From the NCBI GenBank assembly GCA_013398055.1, contig VZRS01005498.1, positions 463,836-527,835 on the forward strand: a stretch of 64,000 bases of DNA. The letters are read 5' to 3'. This document shows, piece by piece, positions 38,301 to 50,130 of the stretch. The first letter of the stretch is position 1. Each line of letters starts with the position of its first letter. Both the position numbers and the translations under genes were made by a program. The DNA is from Ifrita kowaldi (taxonomy: Eukaryota; Chordata; Aves; Passeriformes; Cinclosomatidae). The notes under the pieces were generated by a model. It was not told where the DNA came from. It saw nothing but the letters and a program-made list of their open reading frames with translations, and searched no databases.

Positions 38301-41300
38301 TATATTTTTTACTTATGCACAGATGTTTCAGGCCCTGGATAGAAATAGTGATTTAGGTGCTGGCAGGATTCCTCAGTGCTAATGTTATTCTTTTAAAAGT
38401 TATATCAGTTACAGTTTCAGACACAGCCAGTGACAAATACAGCAGCACAACTTCGCTCAGGAAGGTACCACGAACAGAGAGAAAGAGGAAGATAATTTTT
38501 CTGAATGATGATTCCCCCTTGGCATCACCACTGTAACAAGACTGCCATAGATAAACATGTAATAATTCGATTGTCCTGAGCTACAAATGGCAATTCTTTG
38601 GTTGTGGCAAACTCATCTACTTGTCTTCACTGCAGTCGTAGGCGTCCTGATAGATTGAATTTACAAATATTTGTAGACTTCTCTTTCACTCTTACCAACT
38701 ACCTCTCATGTAGCATCTAGAGTTTCTGCTGCAGAAGAAGAAATGGTGCAGATATCCTAAGGTGCTGGTTCCTTTTTGGCATCAATGTTCCCTTGTCTTT
38801 GGAAAACAAATGTAAAAACAGTTTGGTGGGAAAGCAGGCATTCTGCTGTTTCAACCTTAGCCTAGGATGCCTTCAGCAAATGTGATATAGTAAGAGAATA
38901 AGATTTTCAACACGAGGTACTTTGAAAATCCTTTCCCAATTTCTTTATTTATGGGCTTATTTGAAAATGGCCTTGTTTCCCAGAATATGAAGAAACCAGC
39001 GTTCCTTTTTATTTACACCTGAATCTTCAGGATCAGGCTTTCTCTCCCAAGCAGAACCTTAAAAATTCCTCTGAAGGCACACTCTGTGATCCAAGGAACT
39101 CGGGCTTTGTTTGTGTTCTTAACAGTGGAACAAGCCACATCGTCTTGCCTGGACACAACATTGATTAATTCCAGCTCCTGAAGAGAACCAAAGCATCAAA
39201 CGTTACCCTCTCAGGGTGTCTCTTGGGTGTGAGCCCAAATACAGAGCTGGTCCTTTTCTCCCATTGATCACACATGGAATGTATCTCATCTGACTCTCCT
39301 TGAAATCCGTGGGGGTTCTGTCATTAAGTCAACAGAAAGCCCACAGTTTATTATTTGCAATGTATTTCTTATTTGTTCAACCCGAGCACTCCTTTTGGTG
39401 TTTTCCGGGTAAGCAGAAAGTTCAAGGGGGGACCTGGTTCCAAAGGTTTTTTCCATGGATTCCAGCAGCTTCTGATTCCAACACCAGTTGGAGTTCAGAG
39501 CTAGGTTCAGCATCCCTGCTTCTCTGTTTTGACTCTGCTCAGCAATGAAGAAATGCAGGAAAGGGACTGGTGTGCAGCGAACAGCAGCGCTTCTGCTCTG
39601 TGAATTTTTGCACGTTTTGCTATTTCCTAATGTTTGTTTGGATTTCGCATACTGCCCAGGCAAAATTAATTGCTTGCACATTTCTGAAAATTTAGTCCAA
39701 TGATCTCTTTTTCTATTTCCTGGGGTATGTATGTTTTTGGCTGCCAAAAATAACTCCGAGAGGCAGGTTACATGGAAGCTGGGATTATCCATGGAAAGTA
39801 ATAGTAGTACTCTCATGCACGAAGAATGAGCAGGCTGCCGATTGTAATACGTTTAAAGGGTCAACAGAAATCTATAAGTGGTCAAGAAACAAGACAAACA
39901 TCGGCCACCAGTCTGATGGGAAAAGCAACATCCATTAAGTCCATTAAATTTAACATTGGAATCAATGTTTAAACCACAAGAAGTAATTAGTGTAATTCAT
40001 ATTACAGACCTTTGGATTTTTGAAACCAGGTTTAATTATATTGAGAAATGACAGCTTCATTTTCCTTCTATGGGTAGGTTACTACCATGTTCCTGATGCT
40101 TTTATTAGGGCTGGGTGCCGATATCAGGTTTTTAATGACATTAAGCAAAGTAGTGTTTCAGCCATTTGAGGAACAATAAATCAGGCTAGATTCTTTTTGA
40201 ATGGAGACAACACAGATCAAGTGGCTTTTAAATCATTTTTCTTTATCACTGAGAAGTGGAGCAGTGCACTGGAAACAGCAGCCCATGAGAAAAAAACCCA
40301 AGTTGTAGAGTGTGGAGTGATATTTGGATTCTCTGGCTCTCTTCTCCTGCATCGACAGACAATTCATGAGCTACTGCTAAGCTCTGGAAAGGTATCTCTG
40401 TAATCCTTTGCCAATACAAACTCCACAAAACTTTTACAAGGTCTTTCATTAGCAGTCTCAGATTTGAAGAAAGATGGAGTGATACTGCATCCTCTGGACT
40501 TAAAACCTTTTAATATTGATGAAGATGTTGAAAGGATAGTAAATGTGGCCGTGAAGATGCACAAAAAATGTTAATTTTCAGAATATTTTCATTGCTGGTT
40601 TTGAGGAAGGTAAAATGTTTATCTTATTTCTATCTTTGATGTGCTTCTACACACTTTACTTGACTCTTCTTTCTTGAGCCACATTCCTTTGCTGGTTCTG
40701 TTTAATTTGGGATCTTTACTGGCCAAATTTTTGCAAAGCTATTAGTAAATGGAAAACAAGTGGTGGCTTCTCTTTTGGTTTCCATTAATGCAAAAATACT
40801 GCATGGGCATGCAAATAATTGACTTTAAAATAAGTGCCTTTTGCCCTGGAACTGTTTCCTGGTTCCACCCTGTATTTGGGATAGAGGAAGGATTTTCATT
40901 TTACTGAGCAATGCAGAGAAATGGGAATGTACGAGCACAGCCTGAGTTTACAAGTAAAGGTGCTGAAGCCATGAGAGCTCTGTCATTCTGTTTCTGTGTA
41001 CCTCCAGAGCAACCCAAAGTGTCTGAGTCAGGAGTGTGTGACTAAATGTTGTGTAGGAAACCATCAAGGACTAGGATAACGACCAGCATTGTCTTGGTGT
41101 GTGGTCGCTCATTTAAACTGATAACAAAAGTAAAGTAAAAATTTAGGTAGCTTTAAATAGTTTGAAAATACGAAACATCCAGCTGCTCCCTACATCAGAG
41201 GAAACAAATTTCAAGAGACGAAAATTATGTGATACTTCCTCACAGACACCGCAAGGCCTTGGGTCTGGCTGTTCCCTTCCAGCTGTGGAGGCCCAGTCAT

Positions 41301-42105
41301 GGTGGTGTTTACAGGTTTGTCTTCACCACAGTGCACGCCAGGGATGTGGTGGAGCAGTGAGACCCCAAGGAAAGCTCTGCCAGGTCTTGGAAAGCAAAAG
41401 ATGAAGCTGCCAAATAAGAGCCCAGGCAATTTAATAGGTATTGCTGTAAAGAGAGGGATGAGCCGAGTGCAGGAGGGGCACCATCAACAAGCCTAAGTGA
41501 TGTTGGTGCAGAAGGCAACGGAAAGTAGTGCAGCAGTAGAAAGAAAGGGAGGCAGATGTGGTATGATGTGAGATCATTTTGTCAGCTCTTTGGGTGAAAA
41601 ACTTGTTTAAACTGGTAGAGAAGAAAGCTCAGCATCCAGGCCTGAGCAGTACTGAAGGGCCCTGCACCAACAAGTGAAGGCAGCAATTCTCTGTAGCACT
41701 CAGGAGCATTTTTCTGACTGTGGGGATTATGAGTGCAGGTACAAGACCTCTTTACAGGGCATGGGAAAAACAAAGAAGGAAGGAGAAGATTCCAGACCTG
41801 TAAAGAGATTTCCAGCATAGATTAGTCCTTGGGCATGTTGATACTGTATGGAGAGATGTACACTCATCATCCTCGTGCTATTCACTGAAAAAAAATCCTT
41901 CTCATGAGGGATTATTAGCTCAGGCTTGGTGCCAGTGCAATCACATGGCTTCTGTCAGATTGGAGCGTGGGCAGAGCTTGCTCATGGCTGTTTGCAATAT
42001 GTGGTGTAAACATACCCAAAGAGTAATAGCAGGTGGTAGCAGAGGAGGTGGATAGAAAGGAAGACTTGGAACAAAAGATGCTAAGCTTCATTTGCTGTAT
42101 GATGA
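32391..42105. other. Long unique noncoding stretch
   Basis: Nearly 10 kb with no recognised gene or transposon. A candidate regulatory block at 35690-36040 is listed separately. The longest open frame in the whole window (minus strand, 39286-39816, 176 codons) lies here. It shows no domain, signal peptide or low-complexity pattern I recognise, and it is a plausible chance frame. AT-rich blocks with TAAT cores are frequent. Confidence 0.55.
35690..36040. promoter_or_regulatory. Candidate conserved noncoding element
   Basis: This is an AT-rich, repeat-free block with many factor-like words: CTTTAATTACAATTTCC near 35735, TTTATTATTCTTG near 35798, GGCCTTTGACCAATAAAGC near 35872 (a CCAAT box) and GACAATCAAATG near 35931. 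The long run without low-complexity sequence and with balanced motifs resembles vertebrate conserved noncoding elements. This is inference only. Confidence 0.2.
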
Positions 42106-42175
42106 GCCAAATTCATCATTGGTGTAACGCCCTGAAGTCAGTGGAGTTATAATAATAAAATTAGTCCAGGGAATC
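42106..42175. repeat. Palindromic MITE-like ancient sauropsid repeat, copy 2
   Basis: GCCAAATTCATCATTGGTG, TAACGCCCTGAAGTCAGTGG and AGTTATAA run in the order I recall for the palindromic sauropsid repeat, whose arm reads CTGGTGTAACTCC and whose centre reads TGAAGTCAATGG. The right arm is degraded (CCAGGGAATC near 42166). It belongs to the same class as the elements at 21254 and 42855, but probably to a different subfamily. Confidence 0.55.
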
Positions 42176-42854
42176 GTATCCGTCCCTGGCACTCCGTGCA
42201 ACGCCTTTGATCTGCTGAGGTATAAGTCATGGCAGCATCTTGCCTGCCGAACTCACAACATGATGCCTCCAGGGTGAAACATCGGGAAAAAAACTCACAA
42301 TGGCACTGGGAAGTCACGAGCTAAATTTTAAATGTACATTTCAGTTTGAAATCCTGGCAGAGTAGTTCTTTTCTGCCTGCATACTTGTCCCAAATGGTAA
42401 CAATATAATGAAATCTCTGGCCACACATTCAGTGCTCAAAATGGGATTAATTTCTTTCTGTTTGGCTAGTACAAATAACTGCACATGAAGAGTTTATGCA
42501 ATAGCAGAGGGGGTTATTTTGTCTTGGCAATGGTTTTGTCTGGAGTGATGGAAGAAACTGAGGTAACATGAATATTGTATTTAGCTTTCTTCATCCACAG
42601 AAGAAAAACCAGCATTTCATTTGGCACTCCCTACTTACTAAAGTGCTCTTTTGCATTGCTCCCCAACTTCAGCTCTGCAACTCCCAAGCAGGCCAAGCAC
42701 AATTCCTCTCACCTCACTCCTCCTTCCTAAAAGAAAAACTCCAACAAAAATCTAACACAAAACCTAGAAATACAAACCAAATATCCCCCAAGAACCAAGT
42801 ACAGTTTTCTGTCTTTTTCATTATTGAGTAGGTGCACTAGGAAGATGTGTTGGT
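42176..42854. other. Unique noncoding DNA between two MITE-like copies
   Basis: No gene or other repeat is recognised. The A-rich, lysine- and asparagine-rich frame at 42568-42831 looks like a composition effect. Confidence 0.5.
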
Positions 42855-42929
42855 TGAACCATCCTCAGCTGGGTTAAGTTTACCTTCCTTGAGTGAGTTC
42901 TCAATTTACCTCAGCTGAGAATCTGGCCC
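42855..42929. repeat. Palindromic MITE-like ancient sauropsid repeat, copy 3
   Basis: The right end reads TTTACCTCAGCTGAGAATCT then GGCCC. Its complement, GGGCCAGATTCTCAGCTGAG then GTAAA, is mirrored at the left end by ATCCTCAGCTGGGTTAAG. The terminal words are the same as in the copy at 21254-21339. The ends are imperfect, as expected for a very old insertion. Confidence 0.5.
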
Positions 42930-44015
42930 TTGTTAGTAAAGGTTTTAAATAATACAGGATCAACCACCGTTCAGGACCGTGGATTTTCTCTCACCTTGGG
43001 ATTTGGGGTCTAGGAGGCTGAACTGGCTGTCCACTGGAAGTGATAAGTGACAAGGAATGGGTGCTCAGGGACTTCTCTGCTGAGCAGCTGCTCCTCAGAA
43101 GGGCTTTTACCCTTTGGGCTGCCCAAAAGCACATTTTTGGTGTTGTTCCATAGGAAGCATAAGCTACTGTCTTCCTCTGTGTCTCCACTCCCTTTTACTC
43201 GTCCTGTGAAGAGGGATGCTGCAGATGGCAGCTTTGCTGTAAGAAATTATACCTGTGCTTGACATGCCACACCTAATGGAGCAGAAGTGTGCTTGGCACC
43301 GGTGCTGTCCCTGTGCCCTTGGCAGAGCAGCTTCTGCAAGGCCACAGTCAGAGTTCCTGTGGAAATATGGATTCTACAGGTATGTTCTCTGTGGGTTGCT
43401 CTGCACTCATCCTTGAAACTCTTGTAGAGCCTCAGCAAAGCTGGCTGAGGGAGAGGTCTCCAAGCTATTTAATTACTGCAAATGTGTTGAAAAATACGGA
43501 ACCCAGGAAGAAAGGAGGCAAAAGCCATACATACACAACTTCTGGTAACCAAGGGACCTAGAGGCCACATACATATCTGACCACAGAGAAATTTTTAAAA
43601 AAGCTTTTTAGTATAGTTTTACTTCTATTTATAAACTGTCTCCTCAAGCAGTTTAAACAAGCACTGGGGTGCAACTGAACATGTAATGGTTAAGTAATAT
43701 ATCAGACAAAAGTAGTTGTTTTTCTTCTGCTCTTGAAATTTCTCGGAGCAGATCAGAATGTGATTCTATGCTGGCTTTTGGTTTGTCAGTCTTTTGTGAA
43801 TGTTTTTTTTCCTATTTTTTCAATCCCACTGGGAAGTAATTTGATGCAAGTAGCCCACACTGAGCAGCGTGGCCTCACCACCACTGGGCAGATGGGTTAT
43901 GTGTTTGGATGAGCAAGAAAGCAAGTGCATCTGGCTCAAATGTCACCTCTGAATTTCAAATTCCTTTTCCACTAACATCATTCGTATATGAGACTTGGAA
44001 ATGCATTTTGCACAA
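42930..44015. other. Unique noncoding DNA
   Basis: About 1.1 kb without recognised genes or repeats. The frame at 43289-43561 has no known motif and is overlapped by an opposite-strand frame at 43247-43438. Confidence 0.5.
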
Positions 44016-44215
44016 TTTATTGTTACTCTGATTTGTATTGGAGTTGTGTGGAGTGATCCCAGAGAAGACAGGGCCCAATGTGCTTAATTAATTAAGGTTT
44101 AGACCTTGATAGATGCAATCTATTTGAGTTTATAACTGAGACAGGTAAGAGAAAAGAAGGAAATGGAAGCACATAGGGGTAAAAGGACTTGGTCAAGGTC
44201 ACATCTGTGTAAGTA
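44016..44215 (-). repeat. MIR-type CORE-SINE, near full length, reverse orientation
   Basis: Successive words follow the sauropsid MIR-type repeat I recall: TATTGTTACTCTGATTTGTA, CAGGGCCCAATGTGCTTAA, AACTGAGACAGGTAAGAG, and finally AGGACTTGGTCAAGGTCACA. The last is the complement of the MIR core TGTGACCTTGGGCAAGT. About 200 bp of the element are present with order preserved, making this the most complete ancient SINE in the window. It is strongly diverged and transcriptionally dead, although such copies are sometimes exapted as enhancers. Confidence 0.65.
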
Positions 44216-47164
44216 AAACTTGATCACTTGAATGTTCATGGCAAGTAAATATGAAAGGAGAGCAGTCGGCCAAAGCAAATTCACTTTAAAACCTGAATGA
44301 AAATAATCAATAGTATTCACCCACTGTGTCCCAGATGCCTGAATCAATTTGATAACAAACAGTTTGTTCCCTTTTCTTAGTTATTTGTAAAGAAGTGGCT
44401 TGATTGCCAGTGTGCCTAATTCCAGACATATGCCAATTCCCTAATGGTAATGGAGCTGCACTATTGCATGCCAAGACTGAGGCAGATACTCAGCTCTTTC
44501 CTGCTAGATTTTTCCCAGAAGATCTGCAGTCAAATCCCTGTTTAACGACTATCAGACAAACATATGTGCTGCTTCGTGGATCCACTTTCCATTCGGTGTA
44601 AACATGTAACAGTAGCTCGGTTCCTGCGCCGCGGCCGCGGCCCTGTTTGTAAGCACACGCTTCAGGCTGCGTGTAGCTACACGGGCCCAGGGGCACTTGG
44701 GTGCTTGCTGGGAGCCATTCCTGCTGTGGCACCTGGGATTTCTCCTAGCAGAGCAGTCTGCACCCAGTCCCCCTCCCAGGAGCTGGATCCATTAGCCAGT
44801 ACCTGCTGGAAGAGGCTGCAAGAGGGCTGAGCTCAGCAGGAGCTCTCTGGATGCAAAGAACAGCTTCCCGTGGAAAATGTCTGGGCACAAGGAATGGCTT
44901 CCTATGGAAAACATGATGCTGTTGGTTCTGGTCTGTCAGCTCCATCAGACTCCTGAGGCACAGCAGCTGGGCCAATGGGAGAGGCCCAGAGAGCATTTAC
45001 AGAGACATGGGCACAGATTTTCTATCAGGACTGCCACAGCCATCCTGCAAGGGGACCTCACTGTGGCACACACCAGGCTGCAGGGACAAAACCCAACAGA
45101 CTCTTCTGGCAATCAGATCATCCCTCAGATCAGCTGGGGACAGGTACATCAAAAGCAGTGGGGTCTTTTTGCACTGATGATTAGGCTTATTCTACATAAC
45201 TCTCCATCAACAGGCTATATATTACTTTTGGGCTAACTGATGCAGCATATTTTTAATATTTTTTTTCATTTCCTATTAGATTACATTTACCTTTGAGATA
45301 GTGAGTTCTGCTTACAGTTTAGCTGAAGTTCTCAAAATGGCCATTCAATTTCAATCTGGTTTTTTCCGAAATCAACAAGAAATTTAATATATTTTGGAGC
45401 ACTGATTATTGGTGGGACAAATACACCTTTCTGGAAGTTATCCATCCTAGTCTACCAGCTGAGCGCTATAAAAATCTCCAGAGCATGTAATATTGTGAAT
45501 TCATGATTGCAGGTCATTTGGTCCAAAACAACAGCCATCAGATATTTCCTGCACTAAGTCACTATCTGCAGAAGAGTTATTCACTAGGTCTTTGCAAATT
45601 TATATTCCTTTGCCCATCTTGCTAGTTTCCATAGTGTTGCTTTTCCATCCTCTTTGAAAATTAAGTCACCGTGTCTGTGATTCCTGTGGAAAATAACAAC
45701 ATGTGCACTTCATCCTCTTTTGGATGTGTTGCTCAGGTAAAGGAAGACCCTTTGCTGAAAGCAAACCAAATCATGTAGGTCTGGACTAACACTGCTGCAG
45801 AAAAGGGATATTTTTGGTACTGAAACTCCTGGAAAAAAGCCAGATATAGCCTGAACAGCTGAAACTTGCTATGCTATGTATTTGACTTGCATGGGCATCT
45901 TCATTATTGAAAGCTCAAAGAAAACTGTTTCCTCCTATGCTGCGTCTTCTGTTCTGTGCAGGGAATGAATAACCTATTCCTTGCTTCATTCACTTTTGTA
46001 GCTGCCAGTGCTATTGCTGTTTCCTGTAAGAAACCATGGAGCTGCATTTGGAATATTTACTGTGTGATTAAAGGGTATAAAATACTATCACTATAAGCAT
46101 CTTCCCTGTTAAACATACATGGTCATAAAATATTAAGGGAAATTAGATCAATCTATTGAAGATATTCATGTACAAAAGTGGTTTTTGTAGGTCATAGGAA
46201 TTTATAAGAAAACTTACTGCATATTCTGGAACTCTGAGCTGTATGACCATTTCACATCCCTGCGGATATGGCAAAAGTGTGCTCATCAAGTTACTGGCAC
46301 ACAACTCAATTTTTACATAGAAGAGTAAAACTTGGTGTTAAATAATGCCTAAAAGCAAATAGAAAGCACCTTGTCTCTTTCACATGGCATCCTCCCAGGA
46401 AATGTAAAAAAATCAATACATTATAGAAGCTTATGATCTCATTTAAGTGATTCAACACAAAATTTCAATGATATTTCTTTCTTCTGTGACTGTTGACTTG
46501 CCTTTTCTCTCTGAATGGCAGTATTAGATTTGGATTTCTTTTCCTCCCTTTCCTTAGGACCATGCTGTGGAAGGCAGTCTGTCCTTGGGAAAAAAACCCA
46601 TATGGTGCGTTAAACTACTAGAGATTAACAGAAGCCAAAAAATTCATGAATGCCGTGGACTCTATAGCTCAAGTCTGGGGAGGGGAAGACCTGTGCCACA
46701 TCGGGCTGGCTGGTCTGTCCCCTGGGACTCGTGGGATTGTCTCCTACCATAGATGTCTGTGTTTTCTTCCTAGTTTATCTTATGTTGATTTTTCACCGAA
46801 CAAAGTCTGTACTTTTCCTGTTAAATTACCCTATAGCTGCCTTATACAGGAAGTGTAGATGGCTGATACTTCCCAGTCATACCAATTTTTATGTCTGTCT
46901 GGATGGGATTATTGCTTGGGCCCCCAGAAGATGTTATACTTATTTACATTTGAGTTAAGCGCTGATGATCCCCTCCTTATGGCTTCACTGCAGAAAGAAG
47001 GTGGTGGTGGCAGTGAGCAAATAAATCACAAAAGACACGCTTCATCTGCCTGATCTCTGGTCTCACTTCTGCCCTTAGAAACAGTGCAATAGTTCAAGTT
47101 TATAGCCTTTGTGGATTAGAAAAGCACCCTTATGTTGTTGAAAAGAGGAAATGTCCATAAGCAG
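44216..47164. other. Unique noncoding DNA with a small CpG cluster
   Basis: A compact CpG cluster at 44624-44690 includes GCGCCGCGGCCGCGGCCC (a NotI-type GCGGCCGC site) and ACACGGGCCC. It is too short to be called an island. The frame at 44877-45236 (119 codons) has no known domain. Nothing else is recognised. Confidence 0.5.
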
Positions 47165-47240
47165 TGCTATTGACAGTTATTACTGTTGTATCACTGAAGA
47201 CCAGGGCTCATTGTGCTAAGTGCTGTGCAAATGTATTTTA
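47165..47240. repeat. MIR-type SINE fragment
   Basis: TTATTACTGTTGTATCACTG, GACCAGGGCTCATTGTGCTA and AGTGCTGTGCAAATGTA match the same sauropsid MIR-type repeat as the copy at 44016-44215, covering only its first third. The rest is missing or decayed beyond recognition. Confidence 0.55.
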
Positions 47241-47821
47241 GAGGGCTTCCCTGCTATAAACAGCAATATTTTTGTTAGAAGCAGAAGGTCTTGTTATTCC
47301 TATGACTCTCTTTGCTCTATTTTGCAGCTCAAATAGCACATGGGCAGTCATGCCTTAGTCAGAAGAGCCAACTGAAGACAGACACATTTCTGTCATGTGG
47401 GTACTTCTTTACATCTTCTATCTCCACCATGATTGAGGTTTTGCTGTCTTTCTGCTGGGGGCAATTTGGCACACTCCATATGTCCAAAAAGTAACCACCA
47501 GAAGCAAGCAGAATGAAGAAACCTAAACAGGTTGAAACAAAAACTGGAGTGTTTCTTATTTTCAAAACAAAGTATTTGGATCTATAGCTTTTGATCTTTT
47601 AGAATAAGTAGGCGGTCAGATTAATCTGTGGCTGACACACTTAGAAGGCACTACAGAAACAGTGGAATTGGCGGATGCCTATGACTGAATTCTAATCAGA
47701 AAACAGAGTTCTTCACTCTTTCTGTAGTTCTAATCTGGTGATGCAGATTGCCCCTAATCAACACCTACCCAATGGCAGAAAGATGCTATAAACATCCTAG
47801 AGAGATGGTGCTGGAGGGGCC

Positions 47822-48034
47822 TGAAAGATCAGACATCGTTTCTGTCCCTGGTTTGGTTTATTTTTTTTTTTTTTATTGGAACATGTTTTCCTTCTCCTCC
47901 TCCTTTCTTACTTGACAACTCTATTCACACNTGAAAGATCAGACATCGTTTCTGTCCCTGGTTTTGTTTTTTTTTTTTATTGGAACATGTTTTCCTTCTC
48001 CTCCTCCTTTCTTACTTGACAACTCTATTCACAC
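47822..48034. other. Assembly join: two near-identical direct copies around a single N
   Basis: The 109 bp at 47822-47930 and the 103 bp at 47932-48034 are the same sequence, from TGAAAGATCAGACATCG to CTATTCACAC. They differ only around the internal T tract, mainly in its length. A single N at 47931 separates them. This is the usual trace of an unmerged contig overlap, where a homopolymer length difference stopped the join. The duplication is probably artificial, so about 104 to 110 bp should be removed from the true sequence here. Confidence 0.9.
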
Positions 48035-48559
48035 CTTGCAAACTTCTCGCTCTTTAGTTTTGGTAACAGTATTCCTTATTCCTTGATCCATTCATGATCC
48101 AGGGCTTCTTTCAGTCCTTTCCAGCAATGCTACTGCCTGCCCAATTATTTTATTGTGCTGATGCATCTTTTTCTTTCCCCTCTGACCAACTCTTATCTCA
48201 AAACAGTCTCCACATTTTCTTTGGTGTGTCCTTTTCAAAATGGAGAGTTCATAACTAGGTCAGCTTCAATAAGAAAGGTGAGTGTGGAGTGCTAGTCTGT
48301 GCTCAGGAGCTTCTTTGCCCCTTACAGAAAGAATCTCTCACATTTCCTCAAATTTAATCCGCTTTTAATGGCCTTATTAGTTGCTAAAATGTTTTCTTCT
48401 GGAGAGCGAGAAAAGGTAGCTCACATAATAAGATGCTGGTATTTTGAGGTTAGGCACAACTTCAGAATGTCTGAATTTGTATCTTGCTCTCTTTGGTGGA
48501 TTTAGTGGATAGGACCACTTAGGAAACTTATTCAGTACTATCTGTGTTTAAGAAATGAG
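48035..48559. other. Unique noncoding DNA
   Basis: Nothing recognised between the assembly join and the MIR fragment; one short frame at 48299-48505 has no known motif. Confidence 0.5.
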
Positions 48560-48720
48560 AGCTTGGATGAGATTTCTGGCCCTCGAGCAAATTTTCTGAG
48601 TGCCCTTGGGTGACTCAGTTGCTTGTCTCTGTTTCAGCTCCCTCTCTGCCAGACTGATGCAATATTCCATGCCTAATATAGGTGCTGAGGAAATAAATTA
48701 ATGAATGCCTGTGGAGCATG
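48560..48720 (+). repeat. MIR-type SINE, forward orientation
   Basis: GTGCCCTTGGGTGACTCAGT, then TGTCTCTGTTTCAGCTCC, AATATTCCATGCCTAATATA and GAGGAAATAAATTAATGA follow the MIR consensus. They correspond to the GTGACCTTGGGCAAGT core, the GCCTCAGTTTCCTC segment, TAGTACCTACCTCATA, and GAGGATTAAATGAGTTAAT. About 150 bp are covered in order. It is one of four MIR-type copies in this window. Confidence 0.65.
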
Positions 48721-49739
48721 CACATCACTGATGTATGGATGGGTACCCCTGAGAGACAACAGCTGAAAGCTTGCTGGGAACAGAGGTTGGCTTGGCAGGG
48801 TGGAGAGTGAGAAAACTCTCAAAGAAGTGGACAGAAGGCTGGTAAAAGGAAGCAGGAGAGAGCCCGGAAAAATTAGGGCTGATATAACAAAAGGCATTCA
48901 TTACTTGCTACAGAAACTCTAAAGGAATCTGATGTTTGGATGTTCCCTTCCAATTCGGACACTTGGAATGCTTCAATCCATCAAATTTGAGCGGTAAGTC
49001 TAAAAGTCTAAAGAAAGACCTCCTGAAAGGCACTTGCAGGCACACAGAAAAAAATCCATAGACATACAGATTAATTTAAGCTCTGAAATTAAATAAGCAT
49101 TAAACAAGCCCTGAAAAATGCACACAAACTTATTCTGGTGAAAAGCTGCATTGTGATCCTTCCTGTATGAATTATAGTACATATACAATAACTGCCATGA
49201 ATTCTGCAGGGAATGTGAGAATGTAGGCACCTATTCAGATTGGAAGCCATAAAAAAGGAGCCCCTAATAACAAGTGGATCCTAACATTTTTTTGAAATAA
49301 CTAAAATAAGAAAGGGACCAGAGGGAGTGAATTGCATAAGGAGCGGAAAATCCTGAACCCATGCTGGCCCGCAAGAAGTATCAGAAAGAAAGAGCTCCTT
49401 TAAGTAAAAAAACTCCAAAATTAGACCTTTGTCTGACCAATTCAATAAGAAAGGAACAGGGAATAAGGAAAGTCATTCAAATGTATTCATTAAGTTCCCA
49501 GAGAAATGCTTATTAAAGAAACTCTCATCTTGATTCCTTTTTTGGGGAGGAGGAACAGAAGATGGAAGGGAAAGATTTTTTTTTTTATTTAACATTAATT
49601 CTTCAGAGGCATTCTTCCTATTATTCCTTCTATTTTGACTTGCTGCATTTGAAAAATATGTTGTCTTTTAAATAGATTTATTCCTTTCAACAGCATCTGA
49701 CATCTTTTGTCAGAAGTTCCTTCATTTTCCCAGTTTATT

Positions 49740-50130
49740 TCTTAACATGTATTTGTATAAGTGGCTTCCACTGTATTAATTGATGTGTTTGTGTCTGTTC
49801 AGAGCAAACGCATTCTCCTCACAGGGATTTTAACGGGCATTTGTTTAAGGGGGTTTTGCTTTTCTGTGTCTATTTCTGCTTGTTTTTCTGGTAGAGAAGG
49901 AGACATTACTAACATGCAGCCGACATAATGAGTCCCATTAACTCCCAATTCAGCTTGCTTTTTGACCACCTCTCTTTTAATGACTGTACTTTTCTTGACT
50001 GCAAAGTTTGGGGAATAGGAAAACTGTTCGCTCTGTTGGATTTTAATACATGTTTACATCCTTTGCAGAACAGCACCACCTCTCAATGAATGTTACTCCT
50101 AGCCTTAAAAAAGCAATTGCTAATAAATAA
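49740..50130. promoter_or_regulatory. Candidate conserved noncoding element
   Basis: A repeat-free, moderately AT-rich block with closely packed factor-like words: GTATTAATTGATGTG near 49772, GGGATTTTAACGGGC near 49823, GACATAATGAGTCCCATTAA near 49922 and CTTTTAATGACTGTACTTTT near 49973. Its texture resembles deeply conserved vertebrate noncoding elements. No cross-species evidence is available here. Confidence 0.2.

Noticed and set aside
39286..39816. Longest open frame, 176 codons on the minus strand
   Set aside because: No domain, signal peptide or repeat pattern is recognised and no splice sites or promoter point to it. A frame of this length is expected by chance in 64 kb read in six frames.
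47822..48034. Genuine tandem duplication
   Set aside because: The single N between the copies and the T-tract length difference point to an unmerged assembly overlap rather than biology.
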